This document shows, piece after piece, positions 34,594 through 43,964 of a DNA stretch of 64,000 bases (positions are counted from its first letter, which is position 1; every line of letters starts with the position of its first letter). The DNA comes from SIG603 sp964370775. GTDB taxonomy: Bacteria; Bacillota; Clostridia; Oscillospirales; Acutalibacteraceae. Both the position numbers and the translations under genes were made by a program. The stretch is taken from assembly GCA_964370775.1 (NCBI GenBank), contig CAYJKT010000013.1, forward strand, positions 1 through 64,000, given 5' to 3'. Below the pieces are notes generated by a model. It saw only the letters and a list, made by a program, of their open reading frames with translations. It was not told where the DNA came from and did not search any database.

Positions 34594-36393
34594 TTAATAT
34601 TTTGACGAAAAGTTATGTGCAAAGTCTTCTGGCTCGTCATCAAAGCTTTCAAAGTTATTGTTGTCATTACTACTGTAATCAGGAGGCGTACCGTCGAAAT
34701 CGAAAGAGTGAGTTGAGTTAATTAAATTAAATTTAGTAACCAATGATTTTAATAATTGTGATTGACTTAATAACTCCTCACTTGCTGCTGCGCTTTCTTC
34801 AGAAGTAGCAGAGTTTGTGTGAACAACAGAAGAGATTTGGTCGATACCAACTGTGATGTTAGCAATAGCATCTGCTTGGGTTGAAGAAGCAGAACTGATT
34901 TTCTCGATAATGTCAATAACAGATTTTGTACCCTCAACAACTTGTTGTAGTGATTTAGAAGTTTCTTCAACCAAAGAAGCACCGTTTTGAACAGCTTTAA
35001 GAGATGTTTCAATAAGTATAGATGTATCTTTAGATGCATCACTACTTTTGCTTGCAAGGTTACGAACTTCGTCAGCAACAACTGCGAAACCTTTACCAGC
35101 AGAACCTGCATGAGCAGCCTCAACAGCAGCATTAAGTGCAAGTAAGTTTGTTTGGAAAGCGATGTTTTCGATAGTTTTGATAACTTTTTCGATATTTGCA
35201 GAACTCTTTGTGATTTCGTCCATAGCAATTATCATTTCTTCCATGTTTTTATAGCTATCCATTAGCTCTTGGCCAACTTCACCAACTTTAATGTTAGCTA
35301 GTTTTGCGTTCTCTGCATTTTGATTAACTTGAACAGATATATCACTGATAGAAGTAGCAAGTTGCTCGATAGCAGTAGCTTGCTCTGTAGCACCTTCGCT
35401 TAATGCTTGAGCACCGCTAGACACTTGGTCTGCACCAGTAGATACTTGAACAGAAGAGCTAGAAATTTGTGTAAGTGCTGTGTTCATTGATATGATAGCA
35501 GCAACAATGCTGTCTTTTAGGTCGATAAAATCGCCTTTAAATTCTATACTAGGTTTAAGGTTAAGGTTACCTTTAGCAAATTCTGCCATTGCACCTCTGA
35601 TATCTGTGATATACATATTGATAGAAGACATTGTATCTCTTACAGAGTTTGCAAGGCTACCTAGCTCGTTTGAATCATTGCGATAATTTAACTTAGCATT
35701 TAGGTTTCCGTTAGCTGCTTCTCTTAGAACTATGTTAATCTCGTTAATTGGAAGAACAATAGCTTTGATTGTAGCTAGAAGTGTAAGTGAAACAACAAGT
35801 GTAATAACAACGCCTACAACGATTAGGATAATACGAACAGTAGTAATAGAAGAATCACCTGCTGATATAATACCATTTAATTCATTTGCAATAGCATTAG
35901 ATATTGAGTCACTAGTTGTAGTCATTGCTGTAAGAGTTGGTCCAACAGTCTCTTTATACACTGTGTCAGCACTCTCTATATCACCGTTTTGTACATGTGC
36001 CATTACAGTGTAAATAGCTGTACCCCAAGTTTCTAGTTGTGAAGTATATGTATTTACGAGTGCTTGGTCAGATGTAAAGTTTGCATATAGTAGACTAGCG
36101 TTAGCTTCTATACTAGAAAATTCTCTCTCGATATTTTGTGTAAATTCATCAATTTTGTCACCACTTCCACTTGCGGAGTAAATCAAAGATAAAGCATATC
36201 TTGTCGCTGAATTAGTTTCAACTTCTAAGTTTAAGATAGCAGCATCTGCACTCCAAGCCTCACCAGTAACAGCGCTTAGGCTATCATCACCCATTTTTAG
36301 GCCTACCAAACCAACGCTGATAATAATAACATTGGAAACGATAGCGGCAATGATTAGCATTATTAATTGGGTTTTAATTGTCATGTTTTTCAT
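34594..36393 (-). CDS. Methyl-accepting chemotaxis protein
   Basis: This 599-residue receptor has membrane segments at about residues 8-32 and 185-210 around a helical external sensor of about 150 residues. A HAMP domain follows, then a signalling domain with the hairpin tip IAFQTNLLALNAAVEAAHAG. The sensor resembles the four-helix-bundle type; the ligand is unknown. It lies 14 bases after flgC and before cheV, so it belongs to the fliD-fliS-flgB-flgC transcript. Confidence 0.93.
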   Translation of the reverse strand: MKNMTIKTQLIMLIIAAIVSNVIIISVGLVGLKMGDDSLSAVTGEAWSADAAILNLEVETNSATRYALSLIYSASGSGDKIDEFTQNIEREFSSIEANASLLYANFTSDQALVNTYTSQLETWGTAIYTVMAHVQNGDIESADTVYKETVGPTLTAMTTTSDSISNAIANELNGIISAGDSSITTVRIILIVVGVVITLVVSLTLLATIKAIVLPINEINIVLREAANGNLNAKLNYRNDSNELGSLANSVRDTMSSINMYITDIRGAMAEFAKGNLNLKPSIEFKGDFIDLKDSIVAAIISMNTALTQISSSSVQVSTGADQVSSGAQALSEGATEQATAIEQLATSISDISVQVNQNAENAKLANIKVGEVGQELMDSYKNMEEMIIAMDEITKSSANIEKVIKTIENIAFQTNLLALNAAVEAAHAGSAGKGFAVVADEVRNLASKSSDASKDTSILIETSLKAVQNGASLVEETSKSLQQVVEGTKSVIDIIEKISSASSTQADAIANITVGIDQISSVVHTNSATSEESAAASEELLSQSQLLKSLVTKFNLINSTHSFDFDGTPPDYSSNDNNNFESFDDEPEDFAHNFSSKY

Positions 36394-36407
36394 AATTTTA
36401 CCTCTGT

Positions 36408-36827
36408 TTATTTATTCATTTCTAAAGTTTTATTAATTGTGGCTTTAAGCACTTCTAACACTGTTAAGTTTGCTTCATAAGCATTAGAAGCTGCCATCAA
36501 ATCAATTCGTTCTTCGGTTGTATCCACATTTGGGTACAACACATAGCCCTCTTCGTCTGCCTGAGGGTGAGTAGGATCGAAAACAGAAATAAAATCTCTA
36601 TCGCTTTCCACTATCTCAGCGATTTCAACACCACCTGTAACTTCGTCTAAAGTCTCGCTAAAGGTCATTGTTTTTTCGCTAAATACAACTTGTTGTCGTC
36701 TATAAGGTTCTCCGTCAGCAGTTACTGTTGTGTCTACATTTGCAATGTTCTGCAAAATAACGTCCATTCTTGCACGTTCAGCAGTTAAAGCAGAGCCAAC
36801 AATATCTATAGAAGATAAAAAACTCAT
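36408..36827 (-). CDS. flgC: Flagellar proximal rod protein FlgC
   Basis: This 139-residue protein has the N-terminal rod motif (SALTAERARMDVILQNIANVDTT), PYRRQQVVF in the middle, and the C-terminal AASNAYEANLTVLEVLKATINKTLEM. It builds the proximal rod. The gene follows flgB as usual, but the pair lies after fliD-fliS instead of before fliE. It has a GGGAGG ribosome site. Confidence 0.94.
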   Translation of the reverse strand: MSFLSSIDIVGSALTAERARMDVILQNIANVDTTVTADGEPYRRQQVVFSEKTMTFSETLDEVTGGVEIAEIVESDRDFISVFDPTHPQADEEGYVLYPNVDTTEERIDLMAASNAYEANLTVLEVLKATINKTLEMNK

Positions 36828-36866
36828 AAATTAACCTCCCTTTACATTATTCATATTTTCCTAAAA

Positions 36867-37220
36867 TTACATGTTACTATTGTTTAACACATAGCTATAT
36901 TTTGTAAACTGTCCACTTATTTTGTCCAAAAACATAGAGTATTGAACATAAGAAGTATATAGTTCCAAACTTTCTTTATCTGAATCAACGTTGTTACCGT
37001 CTTGCAACAACGATAAATCATCATTTGTAACAACCTCTGCTGTTAAATTAAGTGTCTCTTCTCCGTCTATCTCGCTTAATACTTGACTAAATTCAAGCTC
37101 TTTTGCTTTATATCCAGGAGTTTCTATATTAGAAAGGTTTTGTGTGTGCAGTTGTTGTTCCATCCAAGACATATTAGCGCCAAATTCTAAAGTTTTAAAA
37201 TTAGCTGAATTAAAGAACAT
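36867..37220 (-). CDS. flgB: Flagellar basal-body rod protein FlgB
   Basis: This 117-residue protein has NLSNIETPGYKAKELEFSQVL, the flagellar rod signature, and a short helical C-terminus. It is slightly shorter than many FlgB proteins. It is the first rod component and is paired with flgC downstream. AAAGGAGG precedes the start. Confidence 0.9.
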   Translation of the reverse strand: MFFNSANFKTLEFGANMSWMEQQLHTQNLSNIETPGYKAKELEFSQVLSEIDGEETLNLTAEVVTNDDLSLLQDGNNVDSDKESLELYTSYVQYSMFLDKISGQFTKYSYVLNNSNM

Positions 37221-37233
37221 AATTTTCCTCCTT

Positions 37234-37611
37234 TTAATTACCTAATCTGGTAAGTTTGTCTGCCTCATTATAAGTATTACGCAAATTCTTTACCATATCA
37301 ATAACATCTTGTAAATTTTCTGAGTTTTTTTTGATATTTGCTTGTAAAATGACATGGTTGAAATAATCATAAAGTGAAAATAGATTATTAGATATTTCGT
37401 AATCAAAATTTAAGGTGTTTTGTAAATGAGCAATAATGCGTTGTGCTTTTTGCAGTTTCTCATTTGCAAGGGTAAAATCTTTTTCCTCTAATGCCGTTTT
37501 AGATAGTTCAATTTCTTTTATAAGTCCGTCATACACCATTTTTAGCATTTCGCCTTGTGTCATGGTCATAACAGATTGTTGCTTATAAGCTTTGTAGGGA
37601 TTATTTATCAT
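37234..37611 (-). CDS. fliS: Flagellin export chaperone FliS
   Basis: This 125-residue helical protein has the FliS pattern: PYKAYKQQSVMTMTQGEMLKMVYDGLIKEI near the N-terminus and NLFSLYDYFNHVILQANIKK further on. FliS binds flagellin in the cytoplasm before export. It follows fliD, the usual order, and is followed closely by flgB, which is unusual. Confidence 0.92.
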   Translation of the reverse strand: MINNPYKAYKQQSVMTMTQGEMLKMVYDGLIKEIELSKTALEEKDFTLANEKLQKAQRIIAHLQNTLNFDYEISNNLFSLYDYFNHVILQANIKKNSENLQDVIDMVKNLRNTYNEADKLTRLGN

Positions 37612-37644
37612 ACAATGCTCCGTTCCGTCGTTTATAGCGACTTA

Positions 37645-40479
37645 TTAATAGCCAAATTGTGACATTAAGTATTGACTTTGAGTATTATAGTTAGATAAAA
37701 CAGATTCCATAGTTGTAAACTGTGCCCAGTATCTATCTTTTTCTAGCTCATATCTATGTTGCAATTCTTCAATTCGGTCTTTAATGCTATCCATTTCAGT
37801 AGTTAATGCATTACTACCCTCTGTGGAATAACCAACATAACCAGCTTCACTAACAAGACTACCAGGGTCAGCAGAACTTAAGTTTGCTGCGTCATCAATA
37901 GCATCTTCTAATTGTTTTGCAATACCATTTTCACTAGAGAACAACGCACTAACACCTGACGGGTCACTTGCTAAAGCGTTTCTAAAAGCAGTTTCGTCAA
38001 ATTGTAACTGACCGCCATCGTTGTACTCGCTAGTAGTCTCTATACCAATTTGGTACATAGCAACTGACGCACCCTCTGGCAAGCTATACATTATGCTTCG
38101 CATAGAGCTTAACAATGATGATATAGCGCTGTCGTTTCTTAAAAGACCCTCTTTAGCTTTTTCTTCCCACAATTCTATCTCTCTGTCGGACATCTCTGCT
38201 TTTTGCGCAGAAGATAGAGGCGCATAGTCTTTATAGTTATCGTCTTCACGAATAACGTCATTTAAAGTTTTAACAAGCTCATTGTAATCGTCAATAAATT
38301 CTTTTACAGTCTCAACAATTGCATCATCATTACGTGATGTTGTGATAGTCGTATTTACATAATCGCCAGCTGAGTTAGTCTCGCTAACTTGTGTAGCTTT
38401 CATTGTAATGCCGTCAATTGTGAAAGTATTACTACTTCTTGATGTAGACACTCCGTTAACTTCGATAAGTGCATCTTGTCCTGCTGTAATCACTCCTGCT
38501 ACTGCTGTACCATCACCAAAAGTAACGCTTGTATTTTCAAAAAGCTCTGCGAAAGAAGCATTAATACTTGATAAATCTACAGCACCAGATGTAGCTGAGT
38601 TTAAGTTTATCTTTCCGTTTTCAAAAGTAGCTGTAATGTTAGGGTCAGAACTTGCAAGCAAGTCAGCAACTGTGCCTGTAGCAGTATCGCTAAAGCCAGC
38701 TAGTTCACTTAAAGCAGTGCTTGTAGTTACGGCGTTGTTTTTGTTAGCTAAACCAAAAGTTATACCTAAATCAACATTCTCTCCAGTAACACCACTTTCT
38801 TTAACTTCAACTTCATAACCTTTTGCTGTGTTAAGAGTGCCACCTGTTTTTGTGTCGTTTAAATCGAAAGATACATTAGCAACTCCAGAATCGTCAGTGC
38901 CAAATCTAGACTCTAACCATTCGTTCATATCGGTTACAATATCTGCACCACTTTTGCCGTCTTCTTCAGAGAAACTATATGTATGAGATGCTCCGTTAAC
39001 TTCAAAAGTAATAGAACCTTGCTTTATAGAAGCATTGCTAAATCCGTCGCTCTCAATAGATTTTTTTGTTAATGTAGCACTGCTAATGCTACTTGATTGA
39101 GAAATAGTGCCCTCGCCAAACAGTTTAGTAAGAATATCGCCCTGTGTTTGTTCAATATTAATGCCATAGTTTGAGCCAGTAGAGCTAGAAACTAACTGCA
39201 TTGTGTCTGTTAAAGTAGAGTATGTAAGCATTACACCAGCGTCACTTGAGTTAATTTCATTCATCATTTTGCTAACACTTTCAGTACCGTCAAATTCGAA
39301 ATCTACTCCGTTAATTGTGAACGCAAATGAAGAGCCTGTACCTACTTCTGAAAGTTTTAAGGATGTGTTAAACTGTGTGCTGTCACCAGGTGTCATGCCT
39401 AGTTCATACGCACCAAGACCTGTAACTTTAATGTCGTGGCCGTCCTCTGATGTAGCAATACCAAGGCTTAAATAACGCTCGTTATCAGGAGCATCAGCCT
39501 CGCCCTCAGCACCAACACCTACTATGTCAACAGTTATATATGAACCAAAAGCTGTAGAAACTTTTTGCTGTAATGTGCTTTCAAATTCTTTGGCAGTTAT
39601 TGTGCCGTCTCCGTCTAAATCTTTAATATCTGTAAGATTAATAGACTTTGTAACTCCGTCATAAGATAAATCAAAAGTAACGCCAGACGTAAAATCTAGT
39701 GCATGACCAGCTTGGATTGTCTCGCTAGGGTTTTCGCCACTTACGCTTAGACCTGTAACTGCTAAACCACGCTTTGAACCACCTGTTACTTCTATTGTGT
39801 CACTTGCATCATCAGATGTGATTTTTAGCACGTTGTTTTCAAGCTCTACAGTGTATCCTTCTCCAAGAGCGTTTTCAAATCTATTTATAACTTCTTCAGA
39901 ATTTGTCGCACCGTTTAAATCAACAGTTATGTCGGCACCGTCATTAATACTTAGCTTAACATTTTTGTTGTAGTTAGCGTCAATATATTCATCACTAAAA
40001 ATCTCTTTACCAGCATTTGTGGACTCACCTGTGATAGTTCCATTTGTGCTTAGTTTTTGAGTAGATTTTAGTGAAGCTGCTGTTGCAAGTTGCTTAACAA
40101 TAACACTCATATCGCCAGCATAGGCATCTGATGAAGATGACAAAATGCTAAGTGCATTGCCGCCTATAACAGAGCTTGTCATGTTGTTAAAGAAATCTGA
40201 GTTAGTTAAGTTGTTTGTAGATGATGCACCAAAAGACGAGTCTAGGTACTTGTTACCGAACTCGTTAATATCTGTGATTAAATCTCTATAAATCTCTTGT
40301 TTCCACTCAGATTGTTGTAAAAGTCCGTTTTGGACATCTATTTTCGCTTGTGTGCCGGCTAACATATCCTCAACAAGTGCTTCTGTATCAAAACCTGACA
40401 TTAAGCCAGAGATACCACCATTTGAGCTGTTGCTAGTGCTTGACACATTGTAATATGCCGATGAGCTTATGGTTGACAT
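37645..40479 (-). CDS. fliD: Flagellar filament cap protein FliD (large)
   Basis: The N-terminus has the FliD_N pattern (GLMSGFDTEALVEDMLAGTQ), and the C-terminus has the FliD_C pattern (VKEFIDDYNELVKTLNDVI and the helical end NRIEEL-like ...YWAQFTTMESVL). It caps the filament and helps flagellin polymerise. At 944 residues it is about twice the usual length; the extra sequence lies in the surface-exposed middle as Ser/Thr/Asp-rich beta-type modules. AGGAGG precedes the start. Upstream of it is a small helical protein gene and downstream is fliS. Confidence 0.92.
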   Translation of the reverse strand: MSTISSSAYYNVSSTSNSSNGGISGLMSGFDTEALVEDMLAGTQAKIDVQNGLLQQSEWKQEIYRDLITDINEFGNKYLDSSFGASSTNNLTNSDFFNNMTSSVIGGNALSILSSSSDAYAGDMSVIVKQLATAASLKSTQKLSTNGTITGESTNAGKEIFSDEYIDANYNKNVKLSINDGADITVDLNGATNSEEVINRFENALGEGYTVELENNVLKITSDDASDTIEVTGGSKRGLAVTGLSVSGENPSETIQAGHALDFTSGVTFDLSYDGVTKSINLTDIKDLDGDGTITAKEFESTLQQKVSTAFGSYITVDIVGVGAEGEADAPDNERYLSLGIATSEDGHDIKVTGLGAYELGMTPGDSTQFNTSLKLSEVGTGSSFAFTINGVDFEFDGTESVSKMMNEINSSDAGVMLTYSTLTDTMQLVSSSTGSNYGINIEQTQGDILTKLFGEGTISQSSSISSATLTKKSIESDGFSNASIKQGSITFEVNGASHTYSFSEEDGKSGADIVTDMNEWLESRFGTDDSGVANVSFDLNDTKTGGTLNTAKGYEVEVKESGVTGENVDLGITFGLANKNNAVTTSTALSELAGFSDTATGTVADLLASSDPNITATFENGKINLNSATSGAVDLSSINASFAELFENTSVTFGDGTAVAGVITAGQDALIEVNGVSTSRSSNTFTIDGITMKATQVSETNSAGDYVNTTITTSRNDDAIVETVKEFIDDYNELVKTLNDVIREDDNYKDYAPLSSAQKAEMSDREIELWEEKAKEGLLRNDSAISSLLSSMRSIMYSLPEGASVAMYQIGIETTSEYNDGGQLQFDETAFRNALASDPSGVSALFSSENGIAKQLEDAIDDAANLSSADPGSLVSEAGYVGYSTEGSNALTTEMDSIKDRIEELQHRYELEKDRYWAQFTTMESVLSNYNTQSQYLMSQFGY

Positions 40480-40578
40480 GGTTTTTTCCTCCTATATAAA
40501 ACAGTTCTAATATACTGATAAAATTCGATTTTTTCTGTCAATTTATTTATGCTACGATTTTCTATTATGTAAAGTGAT

Positions 40579-41052
40579 TTATACCAATTTACCTTTTTTT
40601 GTAGGAAATCTGTTACCTACGCCTGTTTGAACAGATTTATGGTATCTACCTGCATAAGAAGTACCGCTTTTATTTAAAGACTCAATATTTTTCATAACAC
40701 GATTTTTTTCATACATCATGTGCTCTCTAATATGTTCGTCGTTGTTGCTTATTCTGTGTGCGCTAGACTTAATCATAAAGCTTAAATCATAAACTTCTTG
40801 CAAGTCTTCGCTGAGTGCATCTCTTGAATTTGTGTGATTTATTGCAGATAGCAAAGCTATATCATTAGTACAAACTGCTTGTAAATCTAAATCGATAGAT
40901 TTAAGATTATCGATAATCTCGGCACGTTTTTCTACGCTATGAGCAAGTTCGTCAACTTGTTGAACGCTCATAACTTCTGTTATTTGCTCTAGCTCTTTCA
41001 TAAGACCGCACTTATTGGATAAAAGCGCTATTACCATTTTGTGTTTTGCCAT
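40579..41052 (-). CDS. Small helical protein upstream of fliD, possible flagellar chaperone
   Basis: I do not recognise a named family. This 157-residue product is mostly predicted helical and charged, with heptad-like stretches (LMKELEQITEVMSVQQVDEL, VEKRAEIIDNL) and a basic, glycine-rich tail. It lies about 100 bases upstream of fliD on the same strand. Size, helices and position are like the export chaperones FliT and FlgN, which usually sit near their clients. GAGGCGAG lies ahead of the ATG at 41052. Confidence 0.55.
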   Translation of the reverse strand: MAKHKMVIALLSNKCGLMKELEQITEVMSVQQVDELAHSVEKRAEIIDNLKSIDLDLQAVCTNDIALLSAINHTNSRDALSEDLQEVYDLSFMIKSSAHRISNNDEHIREHMMYEKNRVMKNIESLNKSGTSYAGRYHKSVQTGVGNRFPTKKGKLV

Positions 41053-41217
41053 GCTACTCGCCTCAATTCTATAGTTAATTTTATAAAAATATCTATTATT
41101 GTTGTTTTATTTACTTTTTTATGGTATATTATAATTTATAAATACATGATGATATATTAAACAAATTATGCACGAGACATGTTCTCTTGCTGTGATGGGT
41201 GTACTAGAGGTGGATAA

Positions 41218-41892
41218 ATGGAATTATATAGTGATAGTAGTTTTGATGCTATATTAAAAAAACAAGACGGAGAAATTATTGCAGAGGGTTATGCGGACAT
41301 TAACATACATAACCGCTATGTTACTTTCTTTAGCGACTTTGTGCCTCTTTACCCAATAGATACAAAAATGGAAATTGTTAGAATGTATAAAGGAAAAGAA
41401 GTGCACAGATTTAGAGGTACCGTGTATTTATCCGACAAACAATTGATGCGTTTGGTTGATGTTAAAGACAAATTGCTTGAGGGCAGTGAGTTGTGTTATA
41501 GCGATAGAGTAAAGGTAAATGCGTTAATTACGCCTCTTTTTGAATATAAACAAAGCAAGAAATTTTCCTTGAGTTTTTTAAGAAAAGAGCCTGAAATTGA
41601 CAATAGACTTAACGGTGAAGTGGTTAGCTTAACACCAGATGAGCTTGTGTTTAGTTTTGATGACTTGTTGCATGTAAATACAGATATGCAAATTGAGACA
41701 GGATATAAGTTTGATATAAAGCTAAAAAATATTAAGAAGATAGAGAACTTTGTTGTAGAAGTTAAAAAATCCATGTTATTTGGTGAAAAACCAGCTTATA
41801 TTTGTGATATAAGGGACATGGACGAAGAACAAAGAAAGCTTCTTGTTAACTATCTTCATCAATACAACTTAAAACATAATAAAGTGTTTTAA
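41218..41892 (+). CDS. Hypothetical protein, possibly a degenerate PilZ-type protein
   Basis: I do not recognise this family with confidence. The 224-residue soluble protein is rich in beta-strand-like sequence. Its second half (NGEVVSLTPDELVFSFDDLL...) loosely recalls a PilZ domain, but the RxxxR and (D/N)xSxxG motifs needed to bind c-di-GMP are not visible. It is divergent from the fliD operon, within the motility region, and preceded by AGAGGTGG. A link to motility is inferred from position only. Confidence 0.5.
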   Translation: MELYSDSSFDAILKKQDGEIIAEGYADINIHNRYVTFFSDFVPLYPIDTKMEIVRMYKGKEVHRFRGTVYLSDKQLMRLVDVKDKLLEGSELCYSDRVKVNALITPLFEYKQSKKFSLSFLRKEPEIDNRLNGEVVSLTPDELVFSFDDLLHVNTDMQIETGYKFDIKLKNIKKIENFVVEVKKSMLFGEKPAYICDIRDMDEEQRKLLVNYLHQYNLKHNKVF

Positions 41893-41958
41893 TATCTGGT
41901 AAGGGGTTGTCGCATTTAGATAAATCATAGTTTAAATATACAACCTAACAAAGATAAC

Positions 41959-42104
41959 GTAAGGGCGAGCTGTGCTCGTCCGTTAGATCTAATGTACGAA
42001 TTATAATAATTTTAGATTTAATATAGATGCAAAATATAAAAATTAACCATATATATTGAGTTTACAGAAACTTATGCTTTCGGACGAGCACAGCTCGCCC
42101 CTAC
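41959..42104. repeat. REPIN-like doublet (146 bases)
   Basis: The arms at 41959-41982 and 42081-42104 are inverted copies agreeing at 23 of 24 bases. Each runs from a GTAGGG/GTAAGG foot into the palindrome GGGCGAGCTGTGCTCGTCC. It lies in the 326-base gap between the hypothetical gene and the DUF6470 gene, and I see nothing else in that gap. Confidence 0.7.
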
Positions 42105-42218
42105 CTGAAGCGTATGTTTTTTTTGTAAATTTACTTAATGCAACAATCAATTTATTTTTATACGCAAAAGCATGGTACACACACAGTGGGCGACCATTAA
42201 TGCTTATGCGTATATTTT

Positions 42219-42824
42219 TTACATTGTTTCTTCAAAATTTGGGTCTGCACTACGTGGGAAATATATTGGAGTACCTGTGTATTCAATCTCTACTCTTGGG
42301 TGTTCAAGTATCTCTAAACTAAAATCACCTGGAACATAATTAAACATGTTTGTGGTGTTTATATCCCAATCCACATTTACTTCGGCTGGGGTATAGTTCA
42401 TGCTTATGCTATGTGGTTCCCAAGAAATTTCTGCTCCAGTATTTGGTAAGAACATGTGCATTCGAGAAGACATAGACTCTTGCAGTCTTTGTTGTCTTGC
42501 GACTTGTCCTACAGTTACATTGTTTTCTGTGTGGGCAAGTTGTCTTGCGTTCATAATTAAGTTTGTGTTGTATTCTTGCCAATTTTGGTTTGCGTCTTGT
42601 GCATTTTGTGCGATTAAATCGGCTGTGTTCATAATACCCAAAGATTTTCTCGCCTCGTAAGTATCAACGTAAAACTGAGCAGGCGCTGTTTGAATGTCCA
42701 TCTGTGGCGCTGTAGTTTTTACGGTATAATCCGGCGTAAAATCTTGGTTGTACTCAAGTCTTGCAGCTTCGGCTCTCATCTGATACTTTACATCTATTGT
42801 AGTAATTTGCAATAGTTGATTCAT
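42219..42824 (-). CDS. DUF6470-family protein of the flagellar region
   Basis: This 201-residue protein starts LLQITTIDVKYQMRAEAARLEY and has Pro- and aromatic-rich sequence after it, matching the DUF6470 proteins often found after flgL in Firmicutes flagellar clusters. Function is unknown. It is 40 bases downstream of flgL on the same strand. The fliW and csrA genes that commonly follow are not here; the minus-strand operon ends instead near a REPIN. Confidence 0.7.
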   Translation of the reverse strand: MNQLLQITTIDVKYQMRAEAARLEYNQDFTPDYTVKTTAPQMDIQTAPAQFYVDTYEARKSLGIMNTADLIAQNAQDANQNWQEYNTNLIMNARQLAHTENNVTVGQVARQQRLQESMSSRMHMFLPNTGAEISWEPHSISMNYTPAEVNVDWDINTTNMFNYVPGDFSLEILEHPRVEIEYTGTPIYFPRSADPNFEETM

Positions 42825-42864
42825 AAATTCACCTGCTTTCTAAAAAATAGTGTTTTACATTAAT

Positions 42865-43932
42865 TTATTTAAGGAAATCCATTAGAGAAGACGGTAATAG
42901 TCTTGAACCCATGTTTTGAACCATGGATAAAACGGAATAGTCAATCTCTAAGCTAATTATAGCCTCTTCTTCATTTGTGCCCATTAAATTATCTATCTTA
43001 ATTTTATAAGCATCTTCCATATCAGTAAGTCTTGTTACCATTGAGTCTAGCAACTTAGTTTTTGCACCGATATCTGTAATGTTTTTGCGATATGAGTCTG
43101 AAAGGTTAAGTAAGTGAGTGTCTATCTCTCTCATAGCTTCTTCGTTTTCAGTATCTATCGCTTTTTCTAAATCATTTAGTATGTTAAATATATTGTTAGG
43201 TTGTCCATCAGATGCAACTCCAAAACCAAAAACATCCATACCACTGTAGTTAACTTGGAAAACGCTTTGTTCGTCGATTTGGTCTTCCTTAATTTTTATG
43301 CCCAAACCAACGTCCATATATACGTCTTCGTCCATTGGAACAGGAACAGGCTCGTCAGCTGCATTTAGATAATAGTAAGAACCAGCTTTAATAGGGTCGT
43401 CGCTAAATGGTGAAACCATTTCAGTATCTGCTCTTAAAATTTTGTCAACATCAATTCCGTTGTATAATAAGTTTCCGTTTGTTGAATGTTGAGTAAATGG
43501 TGCATTTGTACTAGAGTTAGAACCACCATACAAAAATTTATCACCATATTTTGTGTTAGCATAAGTCAAAACTTGTTCTTTCAAATTGCGTATTTCAGTA
43601 GCGATTATATCCCTAGCAGCACCTTCAGTTGTATCGTTCATAGCTTTAACATTAAGTTCGTGCGCTTGTGTTAAAATGTCACTAATGTTCATCATAACAT
43701 CTTCAACAACAGTTAGCTCGTCGCTAATTGTCTCAACATTTTCACGTTGGGTTTGTGTTTTATATAAGTCGTTTCTAGAATACAAAACCTTTGTACCAGA
43801 AGCCACGTCCTCGTCCATGTTAATAAAACGATTACCAGAAGATAACTGGTTGTTTGTTTTTGCAACATTATTTTTAGCAGTGAACAAATTATCTAAATAT
43901 GTTCTAGCAGTAGTTTTATCTGCAACTCTCAT
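42865..43932 (-). CDS. flgL: Flagellar hook-filament junction protein FlgL
   Basis: This 355-residue flagellin-like protein has an N-terminal helix (NQLSSGNRFINMDEDVASGT), TQAHELNVKAMNDTT and FLYGGSNSSTNAPF, typical of FlgL. It forms the second junction layer between hook and filament. It is 32 bases after flgK. AGGAG precedes the start. Confidence 0.93.
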   Translation of the reverse strand: MRVADKTTARTYLDNLFTAKNNVAKTNNQLSSGNRFINMDEDVASGTKVLYSRNDLYKTQTQRENVETISDELTVVEDVMMNISDILTQAHELNVKAMNDTTEGAARDIIATEIRNLKEQVLTYANTKYGDKFLYGGSNSSTNAPFTQHSTNGNLLYNGIDVDKILRADTEMVSPFSDDPIKAGSYYYLNAADEPVPVPMDEDVYMDVGLGIKIKEDQIDEQSVFQVNYSGMDVFGFGVASDGQPNNIFNILNDLEKAIDTENEEAMREIDTHLLNLSDSYRKNITDIGAKTKLLDSMVTRLTDMEDAYKIKIDNLMGTNEEEAIISLEIDYSVLSMVQNMGSRLLPSSLMDFLK

Positions 43933-43964
43933 AATATAATTCTCCTATCTATATTGGAATATCA

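Noticed and set aside
42056..42322. An 88-codon open frame on the plus strand
   Set aside because: It overlaps the right REPIN arm and then runs antisense to the DUF6470 gene; no ribosome site and no protein-like sequence.
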